Assembly: GCF_964031245.1 (NCBI RefSeq)
Contig: NZ_OZ035017.1
Span: 899,402-963,401 of the forward strand
Direction: 5' to 3'
Source of the DNA: Rickettsiella endosymbiont of Miltochrista miniata
Lineage (GTDB): Bacteria > Pseudomonadota > Gammaproteobacteria > Diplorickettsiales > Diplorickettsiaceae
DNA: 64,000 bases
Part shown: in pieces, positions 9,112 through 19,572 of the stretch
Numbering within the stretch: the first letter of the stretch is position 1
How the letters are laid out: each line of letters begins with the position of its first letter
Notes under the pieces: model-generated
Seen by the model: the letters and a program-made list of their open reading frames with translations, nothing else
Told to the model about the DNA's origin: nothing
The model's database searches: none
Program-made: the position numbers and the translations under genes

Positions 9112-9361
9112 TATTGTTTGGCACGTCAATGCCTGGGAAGATTATTTATATTGGCAAAAAAACGACAAAAAAATGATGCTGAAAATAAATGCACTAATAA
9201 AAGAAATTGATCGCGAACCGTTTTCTGGCACCGGAAAACCTGAGCCTTTAAAATATGCATTAAAAGGGTATTGGAGTCGTCGTACTACACCAGAGCATAG
9301 ATTGGTTTATAAAGTAACGGGTAACCACATACAAATAGCACAGTGTAGATATCATTATTAG
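9101..9361 (+). CDS. yoeB: mRNA interferase toxin YoeB
   Basis: 86 residues from ATG 9101 (an in-frame ATG lies at 9095). It follows E. coli YoeB closely: AWEDYLYWQKNDKK, GTGKPEPLKYALKGYWSRR, EHRLVYKV and the terminal CRYHY. The family's catalytic Glu, Arg, His and Tyr positions are all present, so the toxin appears active. YoeB is a ribosome-dependent mRNA-cleaving RNase. It overlaps yefM by 11 bases and ends just before the convergent permease gene. Confidence 0.94.
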   Translation: MKHNIVWHVNAWEDYLYWQKNDKKMMLKINALIKEIDREPFSGTGKPEPLKYALKGYWSRRTTPEHRLVYKVTGNHIQIAQCRYHY

Positions 9362-9378
9362 GGGTAACGGTTTAGGGA

Positions 9379-10719
9379 TTAAATCGGCCACCCACTGGCA
9401 TAAAACAACACTAATATCACTGCAATCACCACTGTCCCCAGGGTTAATTGTCGCCATTCTCCCGCACAGAGGCGCCCTATCACCAAAGAACTAAACCCTA
9501 GCATAATACCAGTCACAATATTACACGTTAACACAATAAAAGCCGCGCATAATAAACCGGATAAGGCATCGACAAAATCGGCAAAGTTTAGTTTTGATAC
9601 ATTACTTAGCATCAATAAACCCACATACATCAAAGCCGGCGCCGTAGCATAAGCGGGCACTAAATAAGCCAAGGGCGAAATAAATAACGTGAGCAAAAAT
9701 AACAGTCCCACTATCGTTGCCGTCAAACCGGTTTTTCCACCTACGGCTGTACCCGCTGCTGATTCGATATAAACCGCCGCCGGTGAAGCACCGATTAAAC
9801 CCGCAAAAATACTGCTAACAGAATCTGCGGTTAAAGCTCTCGATTCATTTTTCATCGGTTGATTGGCCTGCAACAATTTGGCTTGACTGGCTACCGCATG
9901 AATCGTACCGGTTGCATCGAATACCGCGGTCATGACTAACGCTAAAACACTGGGTAATACACTAAGATGCAATGCGCCAATAATATCTAAATGCAAAAAT
10001 AACGCGTCGGTTTTGGCGTTGAATAAATGCGGTACGGCAAACAATCCTTGATATTTAACCTGTGGATCGAGCCATAAACCCAGCATTGAAATAAATATGA
10101 TCACCCATAACACCGCTCCTGGAACCCCTCTTCTTTCTAAACCAAAAATCATCGCCAAACCTAACAGTGTCATCAGCGCGGGAAACGAAGTAAGCACACC
10201 TAAATGCAGCGGTAGACCTTGCTGCGGATTTTTAATGATCAAACCAATGCTGTTTGCGGCAATCAATAATAAAAACAAACCTATCCCTATACCAATACCG
10301 CACGCCACACCCTGCGGTAGATTACGCAAAATCCACGCACGTATCCCGGTTACCGAAATGAGTGTAAACAAAATCCCTAACCAAAACACTGCACCTAATG
10401 CAACAGCAATACTCAGATGTTGAGTTAAAACAATACTGAAAGTCGTAAATGCGGTAAGCGAAACCGCACAACCTATCGCCATCGGTAAATTGGCCCATAA
10501 TCCCATCAACAAGGAACCAAACGCCGCCACCAAACACGTGGTAATAAAGGTGGCTAATGGTGGAAAACCCGCCAGCTTTAACATATTAGGGATGACGATC
10601 ACGGAATATAGCATGGCCAAAAAAATAGTTAAGCCGGCCATCACTTCACGCTGCACGGTACTACCCCGTGCGTGAATGTTAAAATAAGCGTCAAGTAAGT
10701 TTTTCTTTTGCTTGATCAT
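9379..10719 (-). CDS. NCS2-type purine permease (AzgA/PurP-like)
   Basis: About 446 residues with roughly 12-14 membrane segments. Family features include the N-terminal [20 protein letters not shown], the [15 protein letters not shown] helix, a [17 protein letters not shown] segment and [16 protein letters not shown]. These are typical of adenine/guanine/hypoxanthine permeases. Substrate is inferred only from family. The frame opens at 10752, but its first residues are translated repeat. The ATG at 10719 has AGAGGT 5 bases ahead and is preferred. Purine uptake would suit a host-dependent bacterium. Confidence 0.88.
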   Translation of the reverse strand: MIKQKKNLLDAYFNIHARGSTVQREVMAGLTIFLAMLYSVIVIPNMLKLAGFPPLATFITTCLVAAFGSLLMGLWANLPMAIGCAVSLTAFTTFSIVLTQHLSIAVALGAVFWLGILFTLISVTGIRAWILRNLPQGVACGIGIGIGLFLLLIAANSIGLIIKNPQQGLPLHLGVLTSFPALMTLLGLAMIFGLERRGVPGAVLWVIIFISMLGLWLDPQVKYQGLFAVPHLFNAKTDALFLHLDIIGALHLSVLPSVLALVMTAVFDATGTIHAVASQAKLLQANQPMKNESRALTADSVSSIFAGLIGASPAAVYIESAAGTAVGGKTGLTATIVGLLFLLTLFISPLAYLVPAYATAPALMYVGLLMLSNVSKLNFADFVDALSGLLCAAFIVLTCNIVTGIMLGFSSLVIGRLCAGEWRQLTLGTVVIAVILVLFYASGWPI

Positions 10720-10737
10720 TTTTACCTCTGCAGAATT

Positions 10738-10822
10738 CGTCATTGCGAGCACCGAAGGTGCGCGGCAATCTGAAATAAAAACTATGGATGGCCACGCTCA
10801 TTACATTCGCTCGCCATGACGG
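10738..10822. repeat. Dispersed palindromic repeat, copy 3
   Basis: CGTCATTGCGAGCACCG, AGGTGCGCGGCAATCTG, ATGGATGGCCACGCTCATTA and CATTCGCTCGCCATGACGG in order. It lies between folC and the purine permease and provides a false N-terminal extension to the permease frame. Confidence 0.85.
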
Positions 10823-10827
10823 TGAAA

Positions 10828-12108
10828 TTAACTATCTAAATAAAGATAGATGGCTGCTGCCGTATGGAAAGAACCAAACACCAGTAGCCGATCATTTTTT
10901 TGTAACTGACGATAAGCGTATTGAAAAGCTAAATCCGGTGATGAAAACTCTAATATGCTTTGACTGACTTCGAGATCCAATAATGCTTGTTTTAATTGTG
11001 TCGCTTTCGCGCCGCGTGGCTCTGCCAAATCACAAACAGTCCAATGATCCACATGATGCCTTAAAGGGCGCAAGGTATTGATAATATCTTTATCAGCCAA
11101 CATACCTGCTACAGCATAAGTATTTCCTAAACACGGAGTATTCGCTAAGCGCTTTGATAGACATTCCCCGCCAGCGGGATTATGTGCCACATCGATAATA
11201 ATTTGACGCGCATTTTTTTCAATGAGGTGAAATCGACCCGGTATAAATACGCGTTTTAAACCTTCTTGTATGGCCAGTGGCGTAATAATGAAATGATCGC
11301 CGAGTAATTCGATCGCTTGCAAGACAGTCGCTGCATTCTGTAAATCGATGTTGGGTAAAGGTAAATCACGCAGCGTAAGTTGTTGACTGGTCCATGACCA
11401 AGATTGCCCCTGCATTTTATAATCAAATTCTATGCCTTGGCGATACAAGGGACTGGCTAACGATTGAGCCGTGTTGAGTAGTGATTGCGGCGGCGCAAAG
11501 TCGCCGCACACACACGGTCGATTCGGACGCATGATGCCGGCTTTTTCAAAACCAATTTTTTCGCGCGTATCTCCCAGCCAATCCATATGATCTAAATCTA
11601 TCATACTGATAATAGCCAGATCCGCATCCACACAATTGACGGCATCCAAACGACCACCTAAACCTATTTCTAAAATAATCGCGTCTAATGCGGCGTGTTT
11701 GAACGTCCATAATGCAGCTAAGGTTCCAATCTCAAAATAAGTCAATGAAATATCAGCGCGATTTTTTTCAATATCCAGAAAGGCACGGCATAAGTCTTGA
11801 TCGCTAATGCAGTGGCCCGCAATTTGGATACGTTCTTGATAACGAATAAGATGTGGTGAAGTATACGTACCCACTCGATAACCGGCTGCAGTTAAAATTG
11901 CGGCGGTCAAAGCAACATTAGAGCCTTTGCCATTCGTTCCAGCAACAGTCACCACCGGACAATTAAAGTGTAATACTTGCAAGCGCTCGGCTACTTGTGA
12001 AATGCGTTCTAAACCTAAATCGATACTGCTAGGATGACAGGTATCAATATAGGCTAACCAATCGGATAATGTTCGAGAATCTAAGCTTAATTCATTAGAT
12101 ATCGTCAT
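10828..12108 (-). CDS. folC: Bifunctional folylpolyglutamate/dihydrofolate synthase
   Basis: 426 residues from ATG 12108 (the frame extends to a TTG at 12114). It has the Mur-ligase-like P-loop [18 protein letters not shown], then [35 protein letters not shown], the [20 protein letters not shown] region and a C-terminal DVAHNPAGG. It adds glutamate to folates and makes dihydrofolate. It overlaps the end of accD by 14 bases, preserving the common accD-folC order. The usual downstream dedD, cvpA and purF are absent here. Confidence 0.96.
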   Translation of the reverse strand: MTISNELSLDSRTLSDWLAYIDTCHPSSIDLGLERISQVAERLQVLHFNCPVVTVAGTNGKGSNVALTAAILTAAGYRVGTYTSPHLIRYQERIQIAGHCISDQDLCRAFLDIEKNRADISLTYFEIGTLAALWTFKHAALDAIILEIGLGGRLDAVNCVDADLAIISMIDLDHMDWLGDTREKIGFEKAGIMRPNRPCVCGDFAPPQSLLNTAQSLASPLYRQGIEFDYKMQGQSWSWTSQQLTLRDLPLPNIDLQNAATVLQAIELLGDHFIITPLAIQEGLKRVFIPGRFHLIEKNARQIIIDVAHNPAGGECLSKRLANTPCLGNTYAVAGMLADKDIINTLRPLRHHVDHWTVCDLAEPRGAKATQLKQALLDLEVSQSILEFSSPDLAFQYAYRQLQKNDRLLVFGSFHTAAAIYLYLDS

Positions 12109-12988
12109 TGGCAATGGCGGTGAGTGAATAACGTCCTTGATTCGCTGCCATCAGTTTATTTAATAGCGATGCCACTTTATCTTTTAATTCCCTTCTATCG
12201 ACGATCATATCGATGGCACCATGCGTTAACAAAAATTCACTGCGTTGAAATCCTTCGGGTAACACTTGACGTACGGTTTGTTCAATAACCCGTGGGCCAG
12301 CAAAACCGATTAAAGCCTTAGGTTCTGCAATAATAACATCGCCAAGATTAGCAAAACTTGCTGAAACGCCACCCATGGTCGGATCGGTTAATATAGAAAT
12401 AAAAGGTAATCCCTTCTGCTTAAGCTTAGCCAGGACGGCACTGGTTTTTGCCATTTGCATCAATGAGAATAAACCTTCTTGCATCCGCGCCCCACCGCTG
12501 GCTGAAATACAGATAAATGGAATATCCTCCTCTATCGCCCTTAATACACCTTGCACAAAACGTTCGCCTACTGCAGCACCCATCGATCCGCCCATAAAAT
12601 CGAATTCAAATGCCGCGCAAACGACCGCTCTATCCTGCAATTTTCCTTGCATGACCAGCAGAGCTTCTTTTTCACCGGTTTTTTTCATCGCCGATTGCAA
12701 GCGATCTTTATACTTAAATTGATCTTTAAATTTGAGTCTATCCACTGCTTCTATTTGACTGCCTATTTCTTGGCCGGTTTCAGGATCTAAAAGTTGGGCT
12801 AGACGCTTACGTGCCTTAACTCGATGATGATGATTACAGGTGGGACACACCATCAGATTACGTTCAAATTCTGCACGATATAATACCGCGCCACAGGACT
12901 CACATTTAATCCAACTATTTTCAGGAACTCCCGTGGTGTTTCTAACCACCGTCTGAATTCCTTTAATGACTTTTTTTAACCAACTCAT
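12095..12988 (-). CDS. accD: Acetyl-CoA carboxylase carboxyltransferase subunit beta
   Basis: 297 residues, normal length. It has the N-terminal zinc ribbon (CESCG and CPTC with HHHRV), then the carboxyltransferase core with [37 protein letters not shown] and [12 protein letters not shown]. Together with AccA it transfers carboxyl from biotin to acetyl-CoA, forming malonyl-CoA for fatty-acid synthesis. The ATG at 12988 follows AGAGGA at good spacing. It is the first gene of the accD-folC unit. Confidence 0.97.
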   Translation of the reverse strand: MSWLKKVIKGIQTVVRNTTGVPENSWIKCESCGAVLYRAEFERNLMVCPTCNHHHRVKARKRLAQLLDPETGQEIGSQIEAVDRLKFKDQFKYKDRLQSAMKKTGEKEALLVMQGKLQDRAVVCAAFEFDFMGGSMGAAVGERFVQGVLRAIEEDIPFICISASGGARMQEGLFSLMQMAKTSAVLAKLKQKGLPFISILTDPTMGGVSASFANLGDVIIAEPKALIGFAGPRVIEQTVRQVLPEGFQRSEFLLTHGAIDMIVDRRELKDKVASLLNKLMAANQGRYSLTAIANDDI

Positions 12989-13044
12989 AAGCTTCCTCTA
13001 ACCTTCACCCGCTAAATTAAATCTTTTTTTCTAAACCAATTTAC

Positions 13045-13108
13045 TCGTCATTGCGACACCGATAGCCTTTATCGTCATTGCGAGCACCGTAGGTGCGCGG
13101 CAATCTAA
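13045..13108. repeat. Dispersed palindromic repeat, copy 4 (partial)
   Basis: A truncated CGTCATTGCGACACCG, then a second CGTCATTGCGAGCACCG and AGGTGCGCGGCAATCTAAG. The TGGCCACGCTC and CTCGCCATGACG modules are absent. It lies between accD and potD. Confidence 0.8.
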
Positions 13109-13145
13109 GATAGTATATACCTTTACATTCATATTCTGCCTAAAA

Positions 13146-14180
13146 TTAACCACCAATTTTCAACAACTCCCAATAATGTTGATAAATACTATCCGCCGCA
13201 CCCACATCGACTTGCACCACACTTCGCTGTAAGGTTTTTTTATCTGGATAAATCATGGAATTATTCAAGATAGCCTTCGGCATCAGTTTATAGGCGGCAA
13301 GATTAGGTGTTGGATAGCCAGTCGCTAAACTCATTTTTTTCGCAATATCCGGCCGGAGTACAAAATTGATAAAAGTATACGCATTATTAACATGGGATGC
13401 GCCGATCGGAATCGCCATGCTATCAATAGAAATGACAAAGCCTTCTTTAGGATAAATAAAACGTAAAGCAGGATTTTCTTGTGCTGCTTGATAGACATCA
13501 CCATTCCAAGCCATGCCGAGACTTATATCTTCATCTATAAAAAGCGATTTTACACCATCATTATTAAACAAACGTACATTCGGCATTAATTGTCTTAATT
13601 TAAGATAGGCCAAGCGAATATGTTCAGGATCAGTGTCATTCGCTGAATAACCCAACACCATCAATGCCATGGAAAAGACCTCATGGACATCATCTAATAA
13701 GAGCAATTGATTACGAAAACGCGGACTCCAAAAATCTGCCCAAGTTTGTAATTGCTGCACGGGATGGATCTTGCTATTAATGACGATACCGGTTGAAGTC
13801 CAAAAATACGGGATACTATAATGATTATCTGGATCATAAGCTTTATTCAGTAACGCCGGATTAAGATTTTTAAAATTCGGTAAACGGGATTTATCCAGTG
13901 CTTGTAACATGCCTTGTTGACGCATGCGATCGACGTAATAAGTAGATGGGACAATAACATCGTAGCCGGTATGCGGATTCGCTTTAAGTTTCGCATACAA
14001 CGTCTCATTACTGTCATAGGTCGTATAATTGACTTTGATCCCAGTCTCTTGCGTAAATTCTTTTAATACATCACTGGAAATATAGTTCGACCAATTATAA
14101 ATATTAACAATATTTTCTTTTGCAGTCGCAGGTCTAGCAAGCAGGCTCAAGCACACGATTAAGAAACAGATGAGACGCAT
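13146..14180 (-). CDS. potD: Spermidine/putrescine-binding periplasmic protein
   Basis: 344 residues. An N-terminal signal peptide (about residues 1-20, ending near ATAKE) is followed by a polyamine-binding fold: NIYNWSNYISSDVLKEF, GYDVIVPSTYYVDRM, SIPYFWTSTGIVIN and MAWNGDVYQA. It captures polyamines in the periplasm for PotABC. It is last in potABCD, 2 bases after potC. The start at ATG 14180 gives a normal signal peptide. PotD-versus-PotF substrate preference cannot be settled by eye. Confidence 0.94.
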   Translation of the reverse strand: MRLICFLIVCLSLLARPATAKENIVNIYNWSNYISSDVLKEFTQETGIKVNYTTYDSNETLYAKLKANPHTGYDVIVPSTYYVDRMRQQGMLQALDKSRLPNFKNLNPALLNKAYDPDNHYSIPYFWTSTGIVINSKIHPVQQLQTWADFWSPRFRNQLLLLDDVHEVFSMALMVLGYSANDTDPEHIRLAYLKLRQLMPNVRLFNNDGVKSLFIDEDISLGMAWNGDVYQAAQENPALRFIYPKEGFVISIDSMAIPIGASHVNNAYTFINFVLRPDIAKKMSLATGYPTPNLAAYKLMPKAILNNSMIYPDKKTLQRSVVQVDVGAADSIYQHYWELLKIGG

Positions 14181-14182
14181 GA

Positions 14183-14956
14183 TTATTGCTTGACCTTTTT
14201 AGGTAATACCAGTTGGAAAGCCACCACGATAAACAAAGTAATAGCAAACATCACCGAACACAGAGCATTCAATTCTGGTTTTAATCCGATACGCACTAAG
14301 GAGTAAATATATAAGGGTAAAATTTGAAAATCAGGACCGGTAACAAAAAAACTAATGATCACATCATCGAGTGATAACGTAAAACTTAACAACCAGCCTG
14401 CTAAAATAGCCGGCCATAACATAGGAATAATAATCCGACGAAAACTCATAAAGTCATTCGCACCTAAATCACGCGCGGCTTCAAAAATATTTTTATCTAA
14501 ACCGGTCAAGCGACTATAAACCGTAACGGCCACAAAAGGAATGCAAAAAGTAATATGTGATAATAACAATGACCAAAAACCCAAACGCATGTTCAATAAA
14601 AAAAACAGGATAAGTAATGAAATTCCCATGACGATATCCGGCGAGACGATCAATACGAACAATAAACCATGCAGTAAATGCTTGCCAAAAAAGCGATAAC
14701 GATACAGACAAGTGGCCGCAATCGTGCCTATCAAGGTCGCAAAACTTGCCGCTAACACGCCCACTTCTAATGAATGGAAAGCGACAACGGCAAGATTGCT
14801 ATCATCGCCTAATTGCTTATACCAATCTAAAGTAAATCCATGCCAAAGCAATGAGTAGGTCGAATTATTAAAAGAATAAACAATCAACAAAATGATAGGA
14901 AAGTAAAAAAAGCAGTAGATCACTGCTAAATAACTAAATCTCGCCAATCGGTTCAT
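14183..14956 (-). CDS. potC: Spermidine/putrescine permease PotC
   Basis: 257 residues with about six membrane helices. The EAA loop typical of ABC importers reads EAARDLGANDFMSFRRIIIP, and SLDDVIISFFVTGP is characteristic of PotC. It forms the inner-membrane channel with PotB, energised by PotA. It overlaps potB by 23 bases and potD follows after 2 bases, indicating one transcript. Confidence 0.94.
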   Translation of the reverse strand: MNRLARFSYLAVIYCFFYFPIILLIVYSFNNSTYSLLWHGFTLDWYKQLGDDSNLAVVAFHSLEVGVLAASFATLIGTIAATCLYRYRFFGKHLLHGLLFVLIVSPDIVMGISLLILFFLLNMRLGFWSLLLSHITFCIPFVAVTVYSRLTGLDKNIFEAARDLGANDFMSFRRIIIPMLWPAILAGWLLSFTLSLDDVIISFFVTGPDFQILPLYIYSLVRIGLKPELNALCSVMFAITLFIVVAFQLVLPKKVKQ

Positions 14957-15800
14957 CGTGATACTGTCCTATTTTATTGGCACGTCGATACAGTAACAAC
15001 AGTACACACATTGCTAAAGTCAGTACCATACTCACCGCAGAACCCAATGGCCAATTATGTGCTGATAAAAATTCATTTTGAATAAGATTCCCAACCAACA
15101 ACGATTTTGCGCCGCCCAAAATATCCGGAATATAAAACATGCTCATCGCAGGCAAGAACACCAAAATGATTCCACCCATAATACCCGGCAGCGTTAACGG
15201 TAAAATCACGCGTGCCAAAATTGTCACGCTATTAGCCCCCAAATCACGCGCTGCATCAATAAATTGCGTATCTAATTTTTCGATATTCGCATACAAAGGC
15301 AAAATCATGAACGGAAGTAAGCTATACACTAAACCAATAATGACCGCCGTGCTGGTATATAAAATCGTTAATGGCTGATGAATAATACCCAATGATAATA
15401 ATAAGGTATTTAACAAACCTTTCGCTTTCAGTATTGAGATAATCGCATAAGTACGGATTAATGAACTGGTCCAAAAAGGAATAATCACTAAAAATAATAA
15501 TAAACTCTTATATTTAGAATCGAGGCGTGCTAATAAATAGGCAAACGGATAACTTAATACTAAACAAATTAAACTGCACAGTCCGGCCACACAAAAAGAA
15601 TGCCAAAATACTTTAAAATAAATAGGATTTAATAAGGCTTGATAATTTTGTAGTGAAAATTTCCAGCGAATAAGATTGGCCGGATCATTTTCAAGTAAAC
15701 TTATTATCAACACCAAGAGCGTCGGCAGTAAAGCAAATACAGACAACCACAGCCAAATGATACCTATGGTGCTTCCTTTGAAGAGGCGATCAACTTTCAT
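14934..15800 (-). CDS. potB: Spermidine/putrescine permease PotB
   Basis: 288 residues with six predicted helices. The EAA loop is DAARDLGANSVTILARVILP, and IPFWTSSLIRTYA with MFYIPDILGGAKS are PotB features. It pairs with PotC. It overlaps the end of potA by 11 bases, and its own end overlaps potC. Confidence 0.94.
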   Translation of the reverse strand: MKVDRLFKGSTIGIIWLWLSVFALLPTLLVLIISLLENDPANLIRWKFSLQNYQALLNPIYFKVFWHSFCVAGLCSLICLVLSYPFAYLLARLDSKYKSLLLFLVIIPFWTSSLIRTYAIISILKAKGLLNTLLLSLGIIHQPLTILYTSTAVIIGLVYSLLPFMILPLYANIEKLDTQFIDAARDLGANSVTILARVILPLTLPGIMGGIILVFLPAMSMFYIPDILGGAKSLLVGNLIQNEFLSAHNWPLGSAVSMVLTLAMCVLLLLYRRANKIGQYHDEPIGEI

Positions 15801-16887
15801 CGGGCAAAATAACCTCCCACCCTGGAATCCAATGCACCCAAACCGACTCCCCGCTATGAAAATCTAATTTTTCATCATCTTCATTGAAAAATTGCGTGGC
15901 CGCTAATAAATTTTGACTTTCCAAACGCACCATCAGATCCACGGTTGAACCTTTATAAATGACCTGTTCAACCACACCTGGAAACATTTGTGAGGTATCC
16001 GTCACTTCAGCCGGTGACCAAACTTCGAGATCCTCTGGCCTAACTAAAGTATAAACTTTTTGATTCTTAGAAAAATGGCGTCGATTTTTTAACGTAAACT
16101 CTTTACCTTCAATCACCGCATGAAACACATGTTCATCGGCAGAAATAATTTGTGTTTCGAAAATATTTACTTCGCCTATGAAGCGCGCCACACGTAAACT
16201 ATGTGGTTCTTCATACACCTCGCGCGGTGTCCCAATTTGTTCGATACGTCCTTCATGCATCACCACCACACGATCCGACATCGACAAGGCTTCTTCTTGA
16301 TCGTGCGTCACGAAGATAAATGTAATACCCAATTGCGTTTGCAATTGTTTTAATTCCAGCTGCATGGTTTTACGCAAACGATAATCTAAAGAACTTAACG
16401 GTTCGTCTAATAACAGAATGCTGGGTTTATTCACCACGGCTCTGGCAATCGCTACACGTTGTTGTTGTCCACCGCTTAATTGTTCGGGTTTGCGCGCGCT
16501 TAAATGTGCCAGCTTCACCATATTCAAGGCTTCATCAACTTGCTGTTTAATCTCTGCTTTGGATAAGCCACCTTTACAACGCAAGCCAAAGGCAATATTG
16601 TCAAAGACATTTAGATGCGGAAATAAAGCATAACTTTGAAAAACGGTATTGACATGACGTTCTTGCGGCGTTAATCCTTTAACATCAATACCATTAATAC
16701 AAATGACGCCACCATCGGGCTGTTCAAAACCTGAGATTAAACGCAACAAAGTGGTCTTTCCGCAACCGCTAGGCCCCAGCAAGGTCAAAAATTCGCCATG
16801 CCTCACCTCGAAGTTAATATCTTCTAATACATCTTCGTCGTCGAAGCGTTTAGTGACTCCTTTGAGTTCAAGGACATTGCCGTTCAT
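15790..16887 (-). CDS. potA: Spermidine/putrescine ABC transporter ATPase PotA
   Basis: About 365 residues. Walker A is LGPSGCGKTTLLRLISG, the Q-loop is NTVFQSYALFPH, the signature LSGGQQQRVAIARAVV and Walker B LLLDEPLSSLD, with the switch histidine in FVTHDQEEAL. A C-terminal TOBE-like domain ends the protein. The frame opens at a TTG (16962), but the ATG at 16887 behind GTGAGG begins directly with the conserved VLELKGVTKRF strand. It is first of potABCD and follows truA by about 80 bases. Confidence 0.95.
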   Translation of the reverse strand: MNGNVLELKGVTKRFDDEDVLEDINFEVRHGEFLTLLGPSGCGKTTLLRLISGFEQPDGGVICINGIDVKGLTPQERHVNTVFQSYALFPHLNVFDNIAFGLRCKGGLSKAEIKQQVDEALNMVKLAHLSARKPEQLSGGQQQRVAIARAVVNKPSILLLDEPLSSLDYRLRKTMQLELKQLQTQLGITFIFVTHDQEEALSMSDRVVVMHEGRIEQIGTPREVYEEPHSLRVARFIGEVNIFETQIISADEHVFHAVIEGKEFTLKNRRHFSKNQKVYTLVRPEDLEVWSPAEVTDTSQMFPGVVEQVIYKGSTVDLMVRLESQNLLAATQFFNEDDEKLDFHSGESVWVHWIPGWEVILPDES

Positions 16888-16967
16888 TACACAAGTAACC
16901 TCACCTTCATTAAGAGTAGTAAAATCGCAAGGGATTATGCAATAGAGCTCCACTAAAACCAAGTATT

Positions 16968-17756
16968 TTATATCATCGTCATTTTAAAAAAATCATTTCC
17001 TGTTTGAGGCAGCGCAAAGTTTTCTGGATAAAAGACTTGAGATAAATATAAGCCATTCGGTGAGGCAGTCACATCCGCGGCACGACGATCGTGCGCTAAT
17101 AACACTTCTTGAGCCCAGGTGATGGATTTTTTACCCGCGCCTATCGACATTAATACCGCGCTGATGTTACGCACCATGTGATGTAAAAAAGCATTCGCTT
17201 TAATATCGATGGTGACATAACATCCTTGACGGTTCACTTTAATATGTTGCACCTCGCGTCGAGCATTTCTCGCTTGACAGCTGACCGCGCGAAATGAACT
17301 AAAATCATGTTCACCTACTAAATACTGTGCAGCAGACTGCATCTGTTTTTCATTTAAAGGATAATAACAATGGCTCGTATACTGATTCCACAGTGCACTT
17401 TTTAAGCGATTATTGTAAATAATATACTGATAACGGCGCGCTATGGCAGAAAAGCGCGCGTGAAAACGACTGTCAACCGCTTGCACCCAGTTGACCCGAA
17501 TATCCGCGGGTAAATGACTATTACAGCCTAACAACCAAGCGCGTTGGGATCGCTGCGATGTCGTATCAAAATGTACCACTTGATCTAAGGCATGCACGCC
17601 TTTATCGGTGCGTCCGGCGCAGTTAAGAACAATCGGATGGTCCGCGACATGACTAATGGCTAGTTCTAAATGGGTTTGTATGCACGACAATCCCATTTGC
17701 GATTGCCAGCCATGGTAAGCGCTACCTTGATAGGCAATACCCAATGCAATTCTCAT
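16968..17756 (-). CDS. truA: tRNA pseudouridine(38-40) synthase
   Basis: 262 residues. N-terminal RIALGIAYQGSAYHGWQSQ and the catalytic aspartate at residue 51 within CAGRTDKGVHALDQVVHF are diagnostic. FSSFRAVSCQARN and the HHMVRNISAVLMSIG region complete the match. It isomerises uridines in the tRNA anticodon arm. It sits upstream of potABCD and may share its transcript. Confidence 0.96.
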   Translation of the reverse strand: MRIALGIAYQGSAYHGWQSQMGLSCIQTHLELAISHVADHPIVLNCAGRTDKGVHALDQVVHFDTTSQRSQRAWLLGCNSHLPADIRVNWVQAVDSRFHARFSAIARRYQYIIYNNRLKSALWNQYTSHCYYPLNEKQMQSAAQYLVGEHDFSSFRAVSCQARNARREVQHIKVNRQGCYVTIDIKANAFLHHMVRNISAVLMSIGAGKKSITWAQEVLLAHDRRAADVTASPNGLYLSQVFYPENFALPQTGNDFFKMTMI

Positions 17757-17818
17757 AAGCTGATCGTCTGCCTAATATTATTCTTGCTCGTCACATTGTC
17801 AGTACATAAAATATTACT

Positions 17819-17890
17819 CGTCATTGCGAGCACCGTAGGTGCGCGGCAATCCATGGATGGCCACGCTCATTCCATTCGCTCGCCATGACG
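17819..17890. repeat. Dispersed palindromic repeat, copy 5
   Basis: CGTCATTGCGAGCACCGTAG, GTGCGCGGCAATCCATGG, ATGGCCACGCTCATTCC and CATTCGCTCGCCATGACG. It separates cpoB from truA. Confidence 0.85.
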
Positions 17891-17919
17891 TCGATTTTTA
17901 TATTTCTGCATTTATTTCT

Positions 17920-18993
17920 TTACACCTTATTTTTTGTCGGGTTAGTCGTAGCAGAAATCATGGCTTTAAATTGCTGTAAACGTGCTTGGGCCGCTTGTGC
18001 CGCTTTAGAGTCAGGATATTGTTGAATTATTTTTTCAAACGTATCCATCGCCATTTGCTTATCGCCCTTGGCAAAATAAGCTAAGCCACATTGCAACATG
18101 GCATCAGGCACGCGTGCATCTTGACTATAACGCGTAATAAAACGTTTAAAGAAATTTATCGCGGGATCGGCTTGTCCTTGTAACAAATACAACTGACCTA
18201 AAAAGTAATCGGCATTCGCCACATTCAGATCATTCGGAAATTTTTTGTTGAATGTCTCAAAGGCCTCTATCGCCTCGTTATATTGCTTGGTTTTTAACAA
18301 TTGAAAAGCACCCTGATAAGCACGCTCTGCCGCGGGCGTAGGCGCGGCATTCGGCATCATCGACTTTCTATCAGGAGAGGTTTCTTTTTTAGAGCTACTG
18401 AGATCCACTAATGGACGCGGGCCCATACTATTAGTCGACATACTTGAAGCAGTGACCGGTTTCGCGGAATACGCCATAGGCTGATTATTTCGCGGAACTA
18501 AACGTTTTTCTAAAGCTAAATATTGATTGCGTACTTGCTCTTCCAACACTTTGATCACATGTTGTTGTGATTCAATTTTGCCTTGTATACTTTGTAATTG
18601 TTGTTGTATATCATCGATTTGTACCAACAAAGGATTGAGATTAGCGATTTGCCGTTCTAAAATCGTGACGCGCTGTTCCAAGGAAAAAGAAGCTGAATTA
18701 CTCGGAACCGCTGGCGGACTCGGCGCTGCCATGCTGGGAGCAGAACTGGGCATCGTATTGTTGGGCTCACTCGGCGCAGTCGCAGCGCTTGAAGGCGCAG
18801 AAGTAGAAGACGTCGTCGCTGGCGCGTCATCGTCATCATCATCATACGCATCTACGACGGGTGCGAGTGCATAGGCGAGTGAACTTACTAATAAGCTCAT
18901 ACAGCATAGGCTAATTTTAATCGACTTAACTAGGCGCGGATTTATTCTTTTTTTCAATGGGAGTATTTTATTCAAAGGTAAATTCAATCGCAT
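17920..18993 (-). CDS. cpoB: Cell division coordinator CpoB (YbgF)
   Basis: 357 residues. A hydrophobic segment at about 27-43 serves as signal peptide after an unusually long basic N-terminus. A run of six aspartates and a Ser/Ala/Pro-rich stretch follow, then a coiled coil (about 103-165) and C-terminal TPR repeats (AERAYQGAFQLLKTKQYNEA and FLGQLYLLQGQADPAINFFK). CpoB is periplasmic and links Tol-Pal energy to peptidoglycan synthesis during constriction. It lies 14 bases after pal. The low-complexity Asp/Ser/Ala insert is longer than usual for the family. Confidence 0.9.
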   Translation of the reverse strand: MRLNLPLNKILPLKKRINPRLVKSIKISLCCMSLLVSSLAYALAPVVDAYDDDDDDAPATTSSTSAPSSAATAPSEPNNTMPSSAPSMAAPSPPAVPSNSASFSLEQRVTILERQIANLNPLLVQIDDIQQQLQSIQGKIESQQHVIKVLEEQVRNQYLALEKRLVPRNNQPMAYSAKPVTASSMSTNSMGPRPLVDLSSSKKETSPDRKSMMPNAAPTPAAERAYQGAFQLLKTKQYNEAIEAFETFNKKFPNDLNVANADYFLGQLYLLQGQADPAINFFKRFITRYSQDARVPDAMLQCGLAYFAKGDKQMAMDTFEKIIQQYPDSKAAQAAQARLQQFKAMISATTNPTKNKV

Positions 18994-19007
18994 AGTTAAT
19001 CCTAGTA

Positions 19008-19553
19008 TTACATCTTATCGGTGATGACCGGAGTTTGATACTGTAAATCAGCGCGACGATTTTTTGCATAATCTGCTTCGCTATGACCAAACGCAACCGG
19101 TTTTTCTGCACCATAGCTGACCGTTAAGATTTGCTGTTCGCTCACGCCATTCGCGATTAAAAATTGTTGCACACTTAAGGCCCGACGTCGGCCTAAAGCA
19201 ATGTTATACTCACGGCTGCCTCGTTCGTCGGTATTACCGGTTATCAATATTTTAGCTTGTGGATGACTAATTAGGTAATGCGCCTGTACTTGCAGCGAAG
19301 GTTTATCTTCTTCACGGACGATGCTTTTATCAAAGTCAAAATAATAGATTTGATTACCGACCTGCAGGGGATGCGTGCCTTCGTCGCCATAAAAACTACC
19401 GACATCACCGGCTCCCTGAGTCAGCGCGCTATCGACATGCGTCGGACTAGCAGTGGTTTCGCCTAATTCACTCTTATCTGCAGTGGAACAGGCACCCAAA
19501 CTAACGCAGGCTACAGCCATAACACTTATTTTTAACCATCTTTTTATTAACAT
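19008..19553 (-). CDS. pal: Peptidoglycan-associated lipoprotein Pal
   Basis: 181 residues. The lipobox LGAC puts the lipidated cysteine at about residue 22. The OmpA-like domain contains YYFDFDKSIVREED and the peptidoglycan-binding pattern GNTDERGSREYNIALGRRRA. It anchors the outer membrane to the cell wall and is normally bound by TolB. The ATG at 19553 follows AGAGGG. The gene is intact, in contrast with its upstream neighbour tolB. Confidence 0.96.
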   Translation of the reverse strand: MLIKRWLKISVMAVACVSLGACSTADKSELGETTASPTHVDSALTQGAGDVGSFYGDEGTHPLQVGNQIYYFDFDKSIVREEDKPSLQVQAHYLISHPQAKILITGNTDERGSREYNIALGRRRALSVQQFLIANGVSEQQILTVSYGAEKPVAFGHSEADYAKNRRADLQYQTPVITDKM

Positions 19554-19572
19554 AGACTACCCTCTAAAATAA

